From Pachypanchax playfairii (taxonomy: Eukaryota; Chordata; Actinopteri; Cyprinodontiformes; Aplocheilidae), in NCBI GenBank assembly GCA_006937955.1, contig SSNP01000341.1, positions 60,465 to 124,464 on the forward strand: a stretch of 64,000 bases of DNA. The letters run 5' to 3'. The position numbers and the translations under genes are program-made. The notes under the pieces are model-generated. The model was given only the letters and a program-made list of their open reading frames with translations, made no database searches and was not told the DNA's origin. Shown here piece after piece: positions 1 through 10,593 of the stretch (the first letter of the stretch is position 1; each line of letters opens with the position of its first letter).

Positions 1-2
1 GA

Positions 3-2843
3 CTCTGAGGATCGGACCGAGTTTGGTAGGTCATTCCACCATCGGGGGACAACAGAGGAGAAGAGTTTGGAACATGATCTCATGCCACGTTGTGGTGGAA
101 GCGCTAGGCGTCTTTCAGCGGCTGAGCGTAGCTGACGCGTGGGAATGTAGGTTTGGATGAAGGAGTGAAGGTAGGTAGGAGCTGTGTGTGTTAGAGTCTG
201 GTAAGCCAGAAGCAGAGCTTTGTATTTGATGCGTGCTGCAACTGGAAGCCAGTGCAGAGAAATGAGCAGCGGAGTGACATGAGCCCTCTTGGGCTGGTTG
301 AAGACCAGACGTGCTGCTGCGTTCTGAATCATCTGCAGAGGTTTAACCGAGGACGCCGGAAGACCGGCCAGCAATGAGTTGCAGTAGTCGATCCGGGACA
401 AGACCAGGGCCTGGACCAGAAGCTGTGTGGTGTGGTCTGTGAGGAAGGCTCTGATTTTCCTGATGTTGTAAAGCGCGAATCGACATGAGCGAGCTACGGA
501 GTTAACCTGCTCTTTGAAGGACAGCTGGTTGTCCAGTATGACACCAAGGTTTCTGGCGGAGGTTTTGGGGAACAGCGTGATGGAGTCAAGCTGCACGCTT
601 ATCTGAGGAGGTAAGGAGTTACTGGCAGGACAGACAATGAGGTCAGTTTTGGACAGATTAAGCTGAAGGTGGCGATCCCTCATCCACGCCGAGATATCTG
701 AGAGGCAAGCAGATATCCGCACTGAGACGGATGTATCGTCTGGAGGGAACGAGAGGAGGAGCTGAGTGTCGTCAGCGTAGCAATGGTATGAGAAGCCATG
801 GGAGCGAATGATCTCGCCTAATGAGGTGGTGTATAAAGAGAAGAGGAGAGGACCAAGGACCGAGCCCTGCGGGACACCCGTCGCCAGCTCATGCAGACTG
901 GACATCTGTCCATGCCACGAGACTCTGAAAGATCTTTCCGCAAGGTACGAGGTGAACCACGAGAGGACCGGTCCCGAGATGCCAAGCTTAGATAGCGTCG
1001 AGAGGAGAATGAGGTGGTTGACGGTGTCAAAAGCAGCAGACAGGTCAAGGAGTACGAGTACTGAGGAGAGACCAGCCGATCTGGCAACCCGTAGTGACTC
1101 TGCAACTGAGAGAAGAGCGGTTTCAGTGGAATGGCCTCGCTTAAAGCCTGATTGATAAGGATCGAGTAGGTCGTTGTCGTGGAGGAACTGTGAGACTTGA
1201 GTGAAAACGGCTCGCTCTAGGATCTTGGACATGAACGGTAGGAGCGAGACTGGCCGGTAGTTTCCTACCTGGGCCGGGTCGAGCGACGGTTTTTTCAGCA
1301 GCGGAGTGACAGTGGCTTGCTTGAAAACTGAAGGAAAGATGCCAGTTTTCATGGAAGAGTTTATAATGTGGGTTATTGCAGGTTTGACAGCAGGAAGAAT
1401 GCTCAGCAGGATATCTGTAGGAATCGGATCCAGAGGACACGTGGTTGGGTTAGATTCCACTACGAGTCGGGAGACTTCGTCCTCATTCAGTAAGCGGAAG
1501 GAGCAGAGCGATTGACCGGAGGAAGGATGGACCAGACTGGGATTGTCAGGCTCAGAAAACTGATTTTTAATGGAGGCGATTTTGTCGGTGAAGTAGGTGG
1601 CGAACATGTCTGCAGTCAGCCCGGTGGGTGGCTGAGCAGGTGGAGGACGGATAAGAGTATTGAATGTCTTGAATAGTTTTCCCATGCTAGGACCATTTTG
1701 GATTTTGTTTTGATAAAAAGCTATCTTGGCAGCCTTTAAGCAGGATGTGAAGCTAGAGAGCTTTTGCTGGTATTCGGACAAGTCAGAGAGATTTTTGGAT
1801 TTGCGCCATTTCCTTTCGGCTGCTCTCAGACCAGCTCTGTGATCCCTCAGAGTGTCTGTGAGCCACGGACTAGGACGCTGCCGGGCGGCCAGCTTTGACA
1901 CACGAGGGCAGACTTCGTCCAGAGAAGAAGCTAGTGAGGAGCAGAGCGTCTCTGTTGCGTCATTTACAGGCAGAGTTGAGAGCACCGAGTAGGAAGGGAG
2001 GGAGGAGCAGACATGCTCCGATAGCTGCGAGGGAGTGAGAGATTGAAGGTTTCTGCGGTAGGAGACAGTCTTTACTTTTGCGTTAGGTACGTAAGGGATG
2101 GAGATGCAGAATTTAATCAGGAAGTGGTCTGAGAGGTGCAGCGGTGTGACTTGCACGTTACCTGCAGTGCAGTTTCTGGTCAGTACCAGGTCCAGTGTGT
2201 TGCCAGCTCTGTGTGTTGGGGGAGTCTGGACCAGATTGAGATTGAAGGAGTGGACCAGGGCCAGAAAGTTATGAGCTTGCGTTTTATCAATATGAATGTT
2301 CATGTCGCCCATAACTATTAAAGGGGAGTTATCATCTGGAATGTCGGATAGGATTGTGTCCAGTTCGTCCATAAATTGCTCCATGTTGCCTCCCGGAGGG
2401 CGGTAAATAACCAAAACATAAGCAGCGACGGGCTTAGAGATTCGTATTGCATGAAATTCGAATGAGGAGCAGGTAGTAGTGGTTTGCAAGGAGGAAAATT
2501 TCCACATTTTGGAAATCAGGATGCCTGTACCGCCTCCTCGCCCAGCAGGACGAGGAGTGTGTGTGAATTCTGCATGAGAAGAGAAGGCAGCCGGTGTTGC
2601 TGTGTTGTCAGGACGGATCCAGGTCTCGGTCAGGGCTAGGACCTGTATATCGGAGAGGTGCGGCAGAGAACTGATGAACTCTGTTTTGTTAACTGCGGAC
2701 TGACAGTTCCAGAGGCCGAGGGTAACGGAGGCAGTGGCAGCCCAACACGCCATGGGCTGGATGAGGCAGTGCGGATTACATTGTCTATAGAGAGTGCGTC
2801 GAGGTCTGTGCCCAACTATGACTGGGATGTGTGATTTGCACAT
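3..2843 (-). CDS. L2-type LINE ORF2 (endonuclease + reverse transcriptase), open to the window edge
   Basis: I read this minus-strand frame codon by codon from an ATG at 2843 to position 3 and found no stop: 947 codons, running off the left edge. The in-frame stop upstream is at 2865-2867; a second possible start is ATG 2753 (residue 31). The N-terminus is an APE-type endonuclease: LWN near residues 44-46, YRPPGG at 147-152, GDMN at 179-182 and SDH at 238-240. The reverse transcriptase follows, with LDLSAAFD near 599-606 and YADD at 689-692. The C-terminal part resembles L2/CR1-type LINEs. The related copy at 13991-15160 shows that the normal stop should fall about 70 bases beyond this edge, giving roughly 970 residues. 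Such proteins nick target DNA and reverse-transcribe their own RNA in place. Intactness is seen; activity is inference. Confidence 0.88.
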   Translation of the reverse strand, partial: MCKSHIPVIVGHRPRRTLYRQCNPHCLIQPMACWAATASVTLGLWNCQSAVNKTEFISSLPHLSDIQVLALTETWIRPDNTATPAAFSSHAEFTHTPRPAGRGGGTGILISKMWKFSSLQTTTTCSSFEFHAIRISKPVAAYVLVIYRPPGGNMEQFMDELDTILSDIPDDNSPLIVMGDMNIHIDKTQAHNFLALVHSFNLNLVQTPPTHRAGNTLDLVLTRNCTAGNVQVTPLHLSDHFLIKFCISIPYVPNAKVKTVSYRRNLQSLTPSQLSEHVCSSLPSYSVLSTLPVNDATETLCSSLASSLDEVCPRVSKLAARQRPSPWLTDTLRDHRAGLRAAERKWRKSKNLSDLSEYQQKLSSFTSCLKAAKIAFYQNKIQNGPSMGKLFKTFNTLIRPPPAQPPTGLTADMFATYFTDKIASIKNQFSEPDNPSLVHPSSGQSLCSFRLLNEDEVSRLVVESNPTTCPLDPIPTDILLSILPAVKPAITHIINSSMKTGIFPSVFKQATVTPLLKKPSLDPAQVGNYRPVSLLPFMSKILERAVFTQVSQFLHDNDLLDPYQSGFKRGHSTETALLSVAESLRVARSAGLSSVLVLLDLSAAFDTVNHLILLSTLSKLGISGPVLSWFTSYLAERSFRVSWHGQMSSLHELATGVPQGSVLGPLLFSLYTTSLGEIIRSHGFSYHCYADDTQLLLSFPPDDTSVSVRISACLSDISAWMRDRHLQLNLSKTDLIVCPASNSLPPQISVQLDSITLFPKTSARNLGVILDNQLSFKEQVNSVARSCRFALYNIRKIRAFLTDHTTQLLVQALVLSRIDYCNSLLAGLPASSVKPLQMIQNAAARLVFNQPKRAHVTPLLISLHWLPVAARIKYKALLLAYQTLTHTAPTYLHSFIQTYIPTRQLRSAAERRLALPPQRGMRSCSKLFSSVVPRWWNDLPNSVRSSE

Positions 2844-3368
2844 GGTGTCTGTGTAGTGGTTTGCTTACTTTGCTCGGTGGACTCGCGCAGGTAGACTCGC
2901 AGGTCTTGACCCTCTGTGGTCTTAACCGATGTGGGACCAAACTCGCTGACGCTCAGCCTAATGTGTCTGGCTATATACCTAACAATCACACAGTTGATTG
3001 GCTAAGCTAATTGCAACAGGCTGACACCTGCGTGACCGCCTCACGTGACCGCCTTTTCGCCTCAAATCACGTGACCCGCGTCACGTATTTCCGCCACAGT
3101 ATTACGTAACCTGCGTCACCAGTTTCGCCCGGAAGTGAACAAAAATCGAAACCACCACACCTGAATTATCTGTTACCTTGCTCTACTGAAATCCCTGCTT
3201 GTTCTGCCGTGAACAGTAAGTTACTCGCTTTTAAACGGGATTTTTTTCGCCTCAAATCACGTGACCCGCGTCACGTATTTCCGCCACAGTATTACGTAAC
3301 CCGCGTCACCAGTTTCGCCCGGAAGTGAACAAAAATCGAAACCACCACACCTGAATTATCTGTTACCT
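2844..3368 (-). promoter_or_regulatory. Probable 5' UTR/promoter of the L2-type LINE
   Basis: This segment lies directly upstream of the LINE ORF. It is rich in CpG and contains repeated CACGTG and TACGTA motifs, unlike the AT-rich sequence beyond 3370. It carries two copies of a 125-bp block. LINE 5' regions often hold internal promoters, sometimes as repeated monomers. The element's true 5' end is probably near 3368-3375 but no target-site duplication can be checked, because the 3' end lies outside the window. Confidence 0.5.
3054..3368. repeat. Direct duplication, 125-bp blocks at 190-bp period
   Basis: Positions 3054-3178 and 3244-3368 are the same apart from one visible substitution (cctgcgtcacc versus cccgcgtcacc). 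They are separated by a 65-bp spacer, and each holds an AATCACGTGACC motif and TTACGTAA. Confidence 0.9.
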
Positions 3369-3703
3369 AATTCCTTGAATTATGCAAATAAAACTTAGTG
3401 ATAAAAGTGATTCTTCTTCAACACATGACCTGTCAGCATCAGGGATAGACTACAGTGTCCTGCTTGTTAGCTAATTAACCCAAGCTCGATATAACCATGT
3501 GTCTGTGTGTCTAGTCATATTACATAGTTTGTTTTATCGATTTATAGTAACGCACTGCATTTTACGTTCAGTTATGATAACGGTGTTTTAACATTGAACA
3601 TTTTAATTAATTACATTACTCCGTTTAAAGTCCAAACGCTGCACAGGATCATCATCAAAAGGACACGTCATGCTCAAAACCCTCTCTGGAACAAACCTAC
3701 CTG

Positions 3704-3735
3704 GAACATAACCTGCTCCCGACCAGGTTATGTTC
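3704..3735. repeat. Perfect 12-bp inverted repeat with 8-bp loop
   Basis: GAACATAACCTG at 3704-3715 is mirrored by CAGGTTATGTTC at 3724-3735. A related AACCTATCTGGTTATG...CATAACCTG stretch recurs at 3830-3852, so this may be the core of a degraded MITE. The rest of 3370-4200 shows no recognisable gene. Confidence 0.6.
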
Positions 3736-4202
3736 AGAGACTTAGTTGCTATGGTTACTAACATACCTTGAAAGATACCTCCGTTTTTGGAACCGAAAAT
3801 TGTGGTTATCTACAAACTTACTCTCAAACCTATCTGGTTATGTCACATAACCTGCTTTCTGGAACAGACCCCTGATCTCCCTGATCCAGTGATATTTGTT
3901 TGCAAGCTGATGGACCTGTGCACGTGGACATCTGATGGTCATCCAATCCCACTGATTTGGAACCTAGAGAGATGGAACTGTTCTTCAACCATTAGGACCG
4001 TGATTTTCTCCTTCCCTCCTTCTCCACTGAATATTGAGAAACCGGTCTCAAAGAAAATAGTTTATATGAATTCAAACTAAAATATAGATCTAGATCTTAA
4101 AATGAAAATATTTAGGTGAAACAAATCAACCAGATTGATTTTGAATTAATTTTTAAACTGAATATTTGGAAATCTAGTGCAATACTTATCAGCTGTTGCA
4201 AA

Positions 4203-4672
4203 CCGTATTTTCCGCACTATAAGGTGCACCTAAAAAGCTTTCATTTTCTCAAAAACTGACTGTGCGCCTTAGAGTCCGATGCACATGTGTATGGATTAAT
4301 ATTGGTCAGGCTACTGTAGTCAGGTGGCTACGGTACGAGTTAGAAGCACACTAACTCGGTGCTTGCCATCATTCCTGGTGGATTGACTAAAGAACTCCAG
4401 CCGCTGGATATCGGCGTGAACAGGGCTTTCAAAGCTAGACTGCGAACTGTGTGGGAGCAGTGGATGAACGAAAGTGAGCACACATTCACCAAGATGGGAG
4501 ACATCGCCACGGACACTGATATATCAGTCTCAACTGTGGTCCGAGCTTTCACGAATGCAGGAATTGTCTCTGAACTGCCAGGCAACAGCAGCGACACACT
4601 GACTCGGATAATGACGAGTTTGACAAGACGGAACCGGCTGAACGTCTATTATGAGGTCAACCACTGCTGAAA
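4203..4672 (+). pseudogene. Tigger/pogo-type transposase C-terminal relic
   Basis: A frame from about 4340 to 4670 encodes PGG-TKELQPLDIGVNRAFK followed by a tryptophan-rich stretch. This is the C-terminal end of a DDE_1 (pogo/Tigger/jerky) transposase; the Asp of QPLD corresponds to the third catalytic residue of that family. The frame has no ATG of its own. The DNA-binding domain and the first two catalytic aspartates are missing, so it is a 5'-truncated fossil. At 4203-4235 the text TTTTCCGCACTATAAGG resembles a terminal inverted repeat known from fish Tigger-like elements, with a partial mirror copy at 4260-4283. Family assignment is good; exact limits are uncertain. Confidence 0.7.
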
Positions 4673-4724
4673 AGACCATTGGAAAAACTGGGAGAAATAT
4701 TCAGCCAGTTTGGATCTCCTGCTC

Positions 4725-5100
4725 AACTTGGCGGGCGGCGTAGTCTTGCAGAAGGGAGATCGACTTTCATTCGGAAGACCGTGGGGGATTGAATCCGCGG
4801 TCTTCCAAACAAAAGCTACGTACCGAGTATCCATGGGCTAAATACTGAACCCTCCGCTGCTCCCGGGGCGGCCGTAGTCTTATCAGGAAGAAGGTCATCC
4901 TCCGATCAGAAGACCGGAGCTTGATCCTGTGTCCCAGCAGAGGCCATGTGTTGAAGTATCCTGGGGCAAGATACTGAACCCTGCAACTGCCTCCCGGGCG
5001 CTGTTCAAGATGGCTGCCCTCTGCTCCTCACCTTACGGTGAGGATGGGTCTAAGGCAGAGCTGAATTTCCCCACAAGGGATTAATAAAGAAAAAATATTA
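4725..5100 (+). mobile_element. Degraded SINE-like composite with LINE-type tail
   Basis: The text GGGGCAAGATACTGAACCCTG near 4962 resembles the body of tRNA-derived fish SINEs. The end, GAATTTCCCCACAAGGGATTAATAAAG (5062-5090), resembles a LINE 3' tail and is comparable to the tail at 61290-61320. No clear A/B box remains. Confidence 0.45.
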
Positions 5101-5104
5101 TGTT

Positions 5105-5858
5105 GTGTTATATATTTCTGACGATGGTCCACAACTTGTATCACAAGAAATGTCTACTTTTCTACAAGCCAGTGGAGTACAACACATCGACGCAGCTCCA
5201 TACCATCCTGCTATGAACAGATTAGCAGAACGGTTTGCTCAGACTCTTAAACCAGCTCTCAAAGCATCAAGAGGACAAGGTACCCTACATCAGAGAGTGT
5301 GCAGGTTTCTTCAGAAGTATCGGACAACTACACATTCAACCATTAAAAACGTCACCTACAAGCTTTATGTTCAAAAGGGAGCTGCGCACAAAGCTGGATC
5401 TCCTCAAACCCCCTGCAATCAAGGATATTGTGCAATCTGGTCCAAGGAAGCAAATAATGCACAGGGACTTGCATTGTAAAGACAGAATTTTTGTCTCTGG
5501 AGACACAGTACTCACAAGGAACTATATAAGCAAAACTAAAAGGCTGACAGTAACTGTAATTGGCCAAACTGGACCTGTCTCATACACAGTACAGGTAGCT
5601 GATGGTGTTTGGCGCCGCCATGTGGACCAACTGCTCAAAACACCTACCACTGCTTCTGAACTGTCAGTTGAAGATACTGCTGATACATTCGTATCATTAC
5701 CAGTTCAGAACCAAACAGATCCTGACACAGTTGTTTCCAGTTCAGAGACACCAAACGGGACTGAAACAGCTGCGCCTGAGCCCAGCCCACCACAGGCAGA
5801 AACTAGGGTTTCAGTGGGTCACCGTTATCCAACACGTACACAATGTTTAAATTTATGA
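5105..5858 (+). pseudogene. Ty3/Gypsy integrase relic, frameshifted
   Basis: The first part (5105 to about 5370) reads SDDGPQLVSQE and PYHPAMNRLAERFAQTLK, the second Asp and the Glu region of a retroviral-type integrase core (D,D35E family). A frameshift near 5340-5370 moves the reading into another frame. That frame continues with FKRELRTKLDLLKP, a GPVSYTVQ segment like the GPY/F C-terminal module, and a final RYPTRTQ before the stop at 5856. Gag, protease, RT and RNase H are absent. The fragment is followed by a purine tract and a probable LTR, as expected for the 3' end of a Gypsy element. It belongs to a different lineage from the intact element at 42218-46162, judging by the peptide differences. 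Confidence 0.82.
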
Positions 5859-6001
5859 GTCTGGTTAATGACTAAGAGTTAACTGATCACAATGTTTGGA
5901 GTTGTATTGTATGTTAATCTTATATGTTTGGCATAATATGCAAAGGATTATTCTTGTATTACTTGTGATTTAAATGGACTTCTGGTGTAAGGGAGAAAAG
6001 A

Positions 6002-6199
6002 TGTTATTTTGTTTGGTCAATGAGGCCACTGTAGTTACATGTGGTGAGCTTACATCACGTTTAGGGGAAGATGGGAAAAATAGGACAGAGAAGCTATGTT
6101 GTTTATGTACCGCTGTTACCTGATTAAAAAGAGTTCTTATCTCTCAATGATAGCCTCATCATTGTACTCACCTGGATTAAAAGGGTAGAAGATATAACA
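6002..6199 (+). repeat. Probable 3' LTR of the Gypsy relic (198 bp)
   Basis: The segment starts TGTTAT and ends ATAACA, a perfect inverted terminus, and is directly preceded by the purine tract AAGGGAGAAAAGA (5989-6001). It holds a GATTAAAAAGAG stretch near 6122. The LTR at 46251-46689 has the same terminal hexanucleotides and the same purine-tract arrangement, which supports the call. No 5' partner is visible. Confidence 0.72.
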
Positions 6200-6480
6200 G
6201 AGAACATACGAACGGTGCTCAGCAGGGCACATACGGACGTGCACCAGCTTATATAGTCACTCACAGTCCCTGTATATTCACAGAGGTTGTTGGTGGCCTC
6301 CTTCAAGGTGCTCCAGTCTGTGGCCTCTAAACACTCCTGTAGGTAAACTTTCACACCATCAGTCCAGGTCTTAACCATCCTGATTGGCTTGGACTTGGAC
6401 CTTTTATTGTAAACTGGTTTAAGCTGGATTGCCAGGTGATCAGAGGCATCTCTAATCTTGATGTAACAGAAAGTTCAGTG
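6200..6480 (-). pseudogene. LINE relic (linker between endonuclease and RT)
   Basis: The minus strand encodes SDHLAIQLKP, KPIRMVKTWTDG, ATDWSTLKEATNNLCEYT and SDYISWCTSVC. This pattern, SDH of the endonuclease and then a TDW..F/LKEA linker, is typical of APE-type fish LINEs. Only this short portion survives and it directly abuts the LTR at 6199. Confidence 0.65.
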
Positions 6481-7036
6481 ATTGTCATTTGTCAGTCATA
6501 CAAAAGCTTTAAATTTACCATGTAAAATGAATTCACATGTATGTGTACATACATATATAGTATAAAATGTGAGTAACAAAATCTCATTAGCATTCACAGA
6601 AACACTCAAGGTAATATTGTCTGTGCACAGGGGACGTATAGGCTTAAACAACAAATTCCTATACATCTCTGTTTCAGATTCAGTGCTTAACTGACCTGCA
6701 TGTGGTGACGTGTGTGCAAAAGGGAGTTAGGGTGTCAGTGATGGTGAGGATTGCCATGGATCAGAAGGAATTTGGACAAAGAGAAAGTCAAACCAAAGAC
6801 AGATGTTAAAGACTGCAGCAGATTTATGAGGGTAGTCTTGAACTCCTTAAATCAAAGGGCGATATCTTGGGTCCGTTTTTTTGATACAGGACACAGTTAA
6901 GAAAATTCCCTCTGGATGATAACAGACAAGAGTAGACTCATGTCATCATCATTTAGCTCTGTCATTTAGGGATGTCACAAATTATTATTCTTGATTATCA
7001 CACACAAGCTCATATCGATCTATCTTTCTCTTTACA
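6481..7036. other. No recognisable gene
   Basis: AT-rich anonymous sequence. I see no coding signature, structured repeat or RNA gene. Confidence 0.5.
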
Positions 7037-7038
7037 TA

Positions 7039-8640
7039 CAGTGGGGCAAAAAAGTATTTAGTCAGCCACCAATTGTGTAAGTTCTCCCACTTAAAAAGAT
7101 CAGAGAGGCCTGTAATTTTCATCATAGGTATACCTCAACTATGAGAGACAAAATGAGGAAAAAAAATCCAGAAAATCACATTGTCTGATTTTTAAAGAAT
7201 TTATTTGCAAATTATGGTGGAAAATAAGTATTTGGTCACCTACAAACAAGTAAGATTTCTGGCTTTCACAGACCTGTAACTTCTTTAAGAGGCTCCTCGG
7301 TCCTCCACTCGTTACCTGTATTAATGGCACCTGTGTGAACTCGTTATCAGTATAAAAGACACCTGTCCACAACCTCAAACAGTCATGCTCCAAACTCCAC
7401 TATGGCCAAGACCAAAGAGCTGTCAAAGGACACCAGAAACAAAATTGTAGACCTTCACCAGGCTGGGAAGACTGAATCTGCAATAGGTAAGCAGCTTGGT
7501 GTGAAGAAATCCACTGTGGGAGCAATTATTAGAAAATGGAAGACATACAAGACCACTGATAATCTCCCTCGATCTGGGGCTCCACGGAAGATCTCACCCC
7601 GTGGGGTCAAAATGATCACAAGAACGGTGAGCAAAAATCCCAGAACCACACGGAGGGACCTAGTGAATGACCTGCAGAGAGCTGGGACCAAAGTAACAAA
7701 GGCTACCATCAGTAACACACTACGCCGCCAGGGACTCAAATCCTGCAGTGCCAGACGTGTCCCCCTGCTGAAGCCAGGACACGTCCAGGCCCGTCTGCGG
7801 TTTGCTAGAGAGCATTTGGATGATCCAGAAGAGGATTGGGAGAACATCATATGGTCAGATGAAACCAAAATAGAACTTTTTGGTAGAAACTCAACTTGTC
7901 GTGTTTAGAGGGGAAAGAATGCTGAGTTGGATCCAAAGAACACCATACCTACTGTAAAGCATGGGGGTGGAAACATCATGCTTTGGGGCTGTTTTTCTGC
8001 AAGGGGACCAGGACGACTGATCCGTGTAAAGGAAAGAATGAATGGGGCCATGTATCGTAAGATTTTGAGTGAAAACCTCCTTCCATCAGCAAGGGCATTG
8101 AAAATGAGACGTGGCTGGGTCTTTCAGCATGACAATGATCCCAAACACACCGCCCGGGCAACAAAGGAGTGGCTTCGTAAGAAGCATTTCTAGGTCCTGG
8201 AGTGGCCTAGCCAGTCTCCAGATCTCAACCCCATAGAAAATCTCTGGAGGGAGTTGAAAGTCCGTGTTGCCCAGCGTCAGCCCCAAAACATCACTGCTCT
8301 AGAGGAGATCTGCATGGAGGAATGGGCCAAAATACCAGCAACAGTGTGTGAAAATCTTGTGAAGACTTACAGAAAACGTTTGACCTCTGTCATTGCCAAC
8401 AAAGGCTATATAACAAAGTATTGAGATTAACTTTTGTTATTGACCAAATACTTATTTTCCACCATAATTTGCAAATAAATTCTTTAAAAATCAGACAATG
8501 TGATTTTCTGGATTTTTTTTCCTCATTTTGTCTCTCATAGTTGAGGTATACCTATGATGAAAATTACAGGCCTCTCTGATCTTTTTAAGTGGGAGAACTT
8601 ACACAATTGGTGGCTGACTAAATACTTTTTTGCCCCACTG
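7039..8640 (+). mobile_element. Tc1/mariner transposon, copy 1 (full length)
   Basis: The element starts CAGTGGGGCAAAAAAGTATT and ends with the reverse complement at 8640. Long inverted repeats of about 200 bp include internal sites (AAATAAGTATTTGGTCA). TA duplications flank it at 7037-7038 and 8641-8642. The organisation and sequence match a Tc1 family found in many fishes and reported to have moved horizontally between fishes and lampreys. A near-identical copy lies at 24502-26250 in the opposite orientation. Confidence 0.96.
7402..8424 (+). pseudogene. Tc1 transposase with two nonsense codons
   Basis: One continuous frame of 340 codons starts at the ATG of MAKTKELSKD and ends TKY-stop at 8422-8424. 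It is broken by TAG at 7906-7908 (after STCRV) and TAG at 8191-8193 (after KKHF; copy 2 has Lys there). No frameshift is present. The paired-type helix-turn-helix region includes KKSTVGAIIRKWK and a short basic SGAPRKISPR linker. The catalytic DD34E residues are retained: IIWSDETK, FQHDNDPKH and SPDLNPIENLW. The encoded enzyme class cuts and pastes at TA sites. Because of the nonsense codons this copy cannot make a full protein, though its ends may still be mobilised by a source elsewhere. Confidence 0.95.
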
Positions 8641-8642
8641 TA

Positions 8643-9145
8643 CATACACACACACAAACACAAAGTTAAATCTTTGTCTCTGTCAATAACTGGTAATTAG
8701 CATCTCTATTATTTGTCTTTCCTATATTGCAACCTACTGAAACTGCATTCAATTTTAAATACTCTACCAGTCTATTGATTTTCCACAGTAAATATTTTAA
8801 TGTATGTATGGGAGTGTGTGTTTGTACAGAACATGAATATAAAGTCAGGGTTGAATGAATTCCACTCATACTTTCTTTAAGTTGCGCCACTGGCTTATAG
8901 AAAATGTGTTTTTGAGTAGAAACAGTGAGACAGTGAAAAATAACTATGGTTTAAAGAATGTGGAGTAAGGTGGTGATCCATGTGGACAATAGGCTGCAAA
9001 ACTAATGAGACCCAAATGGACAAAAAGTAATCTACCTACCCTGTATATTCAGGCATCAATCTTTCTGAAACAGGTCTATGATGAATGAAAGAAACTGTGA
9101 GACTCAACCTATAAATCTATAAAATTCATAAAAATTTGCTTGATA
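8643..9145. other. No recognisable gene
   Basis: Anonymous AT-rich sequence after the Tc1 element, apart from a short CA-rich tract at 8641-8665. Confidence 0.5.
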
Positions 9146-9149
9146 TTTG

Positions 9150-9575
9150 CTTGCTCAAATCACCCCCTGGGAGGAGAGTTTGATCTCCTACCATCTGGCA
9201 GGAGGTACAGGCTCCCAAAAGTTAAGAGCAACCGATTTAAGTTTTCTTTTGTACCCTCTGCAATCAGGATGTTGAACTCAGAGTTGTGAAATATTTTGAT
9301 GTGGCCTATAGATTAGATTATGTCAATAGTCTTAGGTGTCTATTACTTATTAGATTTTGTATTCTTAGATTTTTAAATGTAATTCTTTTATTATTATGTT
9401 CCAATGTGAGAAAAGGGTTTGGGGGGTTTTTGAGTGTTGCAAGAATGTGTTTTTATGTCTTTATTTATCTAATTATTATTATTGTTTTTATATTACTGCT
9501 TTTATACTATTACTACTACTGCAAACAAATTTTCCCTTTGAGACAATAAAGTTGAATTGAATTGATATGCTGCCT
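9150..9575 (+). pseudogene. LINE C-terminal relic with 3' tail
   Basis: The frame ending at TGA 9287-9289 reads LLPSGRRYRLPKVKSNRFK and then FSFVPSAIRMLN. This LPSGRRYR...FVPxAIxxLN pattern is the very C-terminus of many fish LINE ORF2 proteins. An AT-rich 3' UTR follows, ending GACAATAAAGTTGAATTGAATTG at about 9541-9564, a LINE-type tail. Only the 5'-truncated end remains. Confidence 0.68.
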
Positions 9576-9579
9576 GTGG

Positions 9580-10590
9580 GTGAAGGCAGTAATTTGCCAA
9601 GTATCACAGCTGTGTAGCGTATCCTAACCCCAGTGGGTACTCTTGCCTTTTCTTTCATTGGTCATTAATATAGAGTTTTCTAGCTCCTTGAAGGGACAGT
9701 TCAGATCTTTTGACAGGTAAGTTCTTATTTTCCTATGCAACTAAAGATGCTCAATACACTTCAAAACAAGTTTCTTCTTAAACACAAAACACATGAAAGC
9801 AGTAGTTAAGTATTTCAAAGTGTAATATCTCATCTTACCTCAGTAACACATGTGTTGAGAAACCAACTCTGGTTATCGGCAACTCCACAATCTAAAACAT
9901 GACACTTATAGACACCATATTCAAATCCATTCTGAGTTCAGATCAGGCAGCAGCCAGCAACTGCTGCTTCAGGATTAATGTAAATACAGAAAGATTGTAA
10001 TTCCTACTGGCTGTAATGACTCCTGGTTTTGCCTCTCGGAGGTTTCTGCAGTGTATTTGTTATGTTTAGTCTCTAGTATTCAGTGTCTTTTCAGTTTTAT
10101 TTATATATTTGTAAATATGTCATAGTCTGCTTTTACATTTTGAGTTGTTTGGCTCATTTCCTGTTATTTTCCTACATGTCCCTGTTATGCTCTGGTACAC
10201 ACACCTGTGATGTATCTGTGATCAATCCAGATGTCCTTATTCAATAAGTTTCCTACTGTATATCTGTTCCTCTGGTCTCATGTTGCTTTACCTGTTGTTA
10301 TTGTCGTCTCTGTGCATGCTGGCTGGGTTTCTAGAGTTATGTTATAATGTATAACTATTGGTCTGTTTAGTTTTTGCCTTTATGAAATCATTTAATAACA
10401 CCTTCTTGCTTGCCTGTCTTCATGCTGCTCCAGTTATTTGACTGGACTCTTGGGTTCTACATCAAAAAGCAAATTTTACAGATACACTAACTGTAGACTT
10501 AAATATAAAAAAATCTAGACATGGACACGCCTTGACTAGAAACTTACAAAACAATTATGACAAAGCCCAAAGAAAGTTATGAGATAAATG
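9580..10590. other. Intronic sequence, no gene seen
   Basis: No coding signature. The pyrimidine-rich 10010-10450 stretch has a composition like the repeat at 49984-50646, but I could not find terminal repeats. Confidence 0.4.
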
Positions 10591-10593
10591 TAC

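Noticed and set aside
4359..4670. Complete small transposase-derived gene
   Set aside because: The frame has no ATG at its start and lacks the DNA-binding and first catalytic parts; it is a truncated Tigger-type relic.
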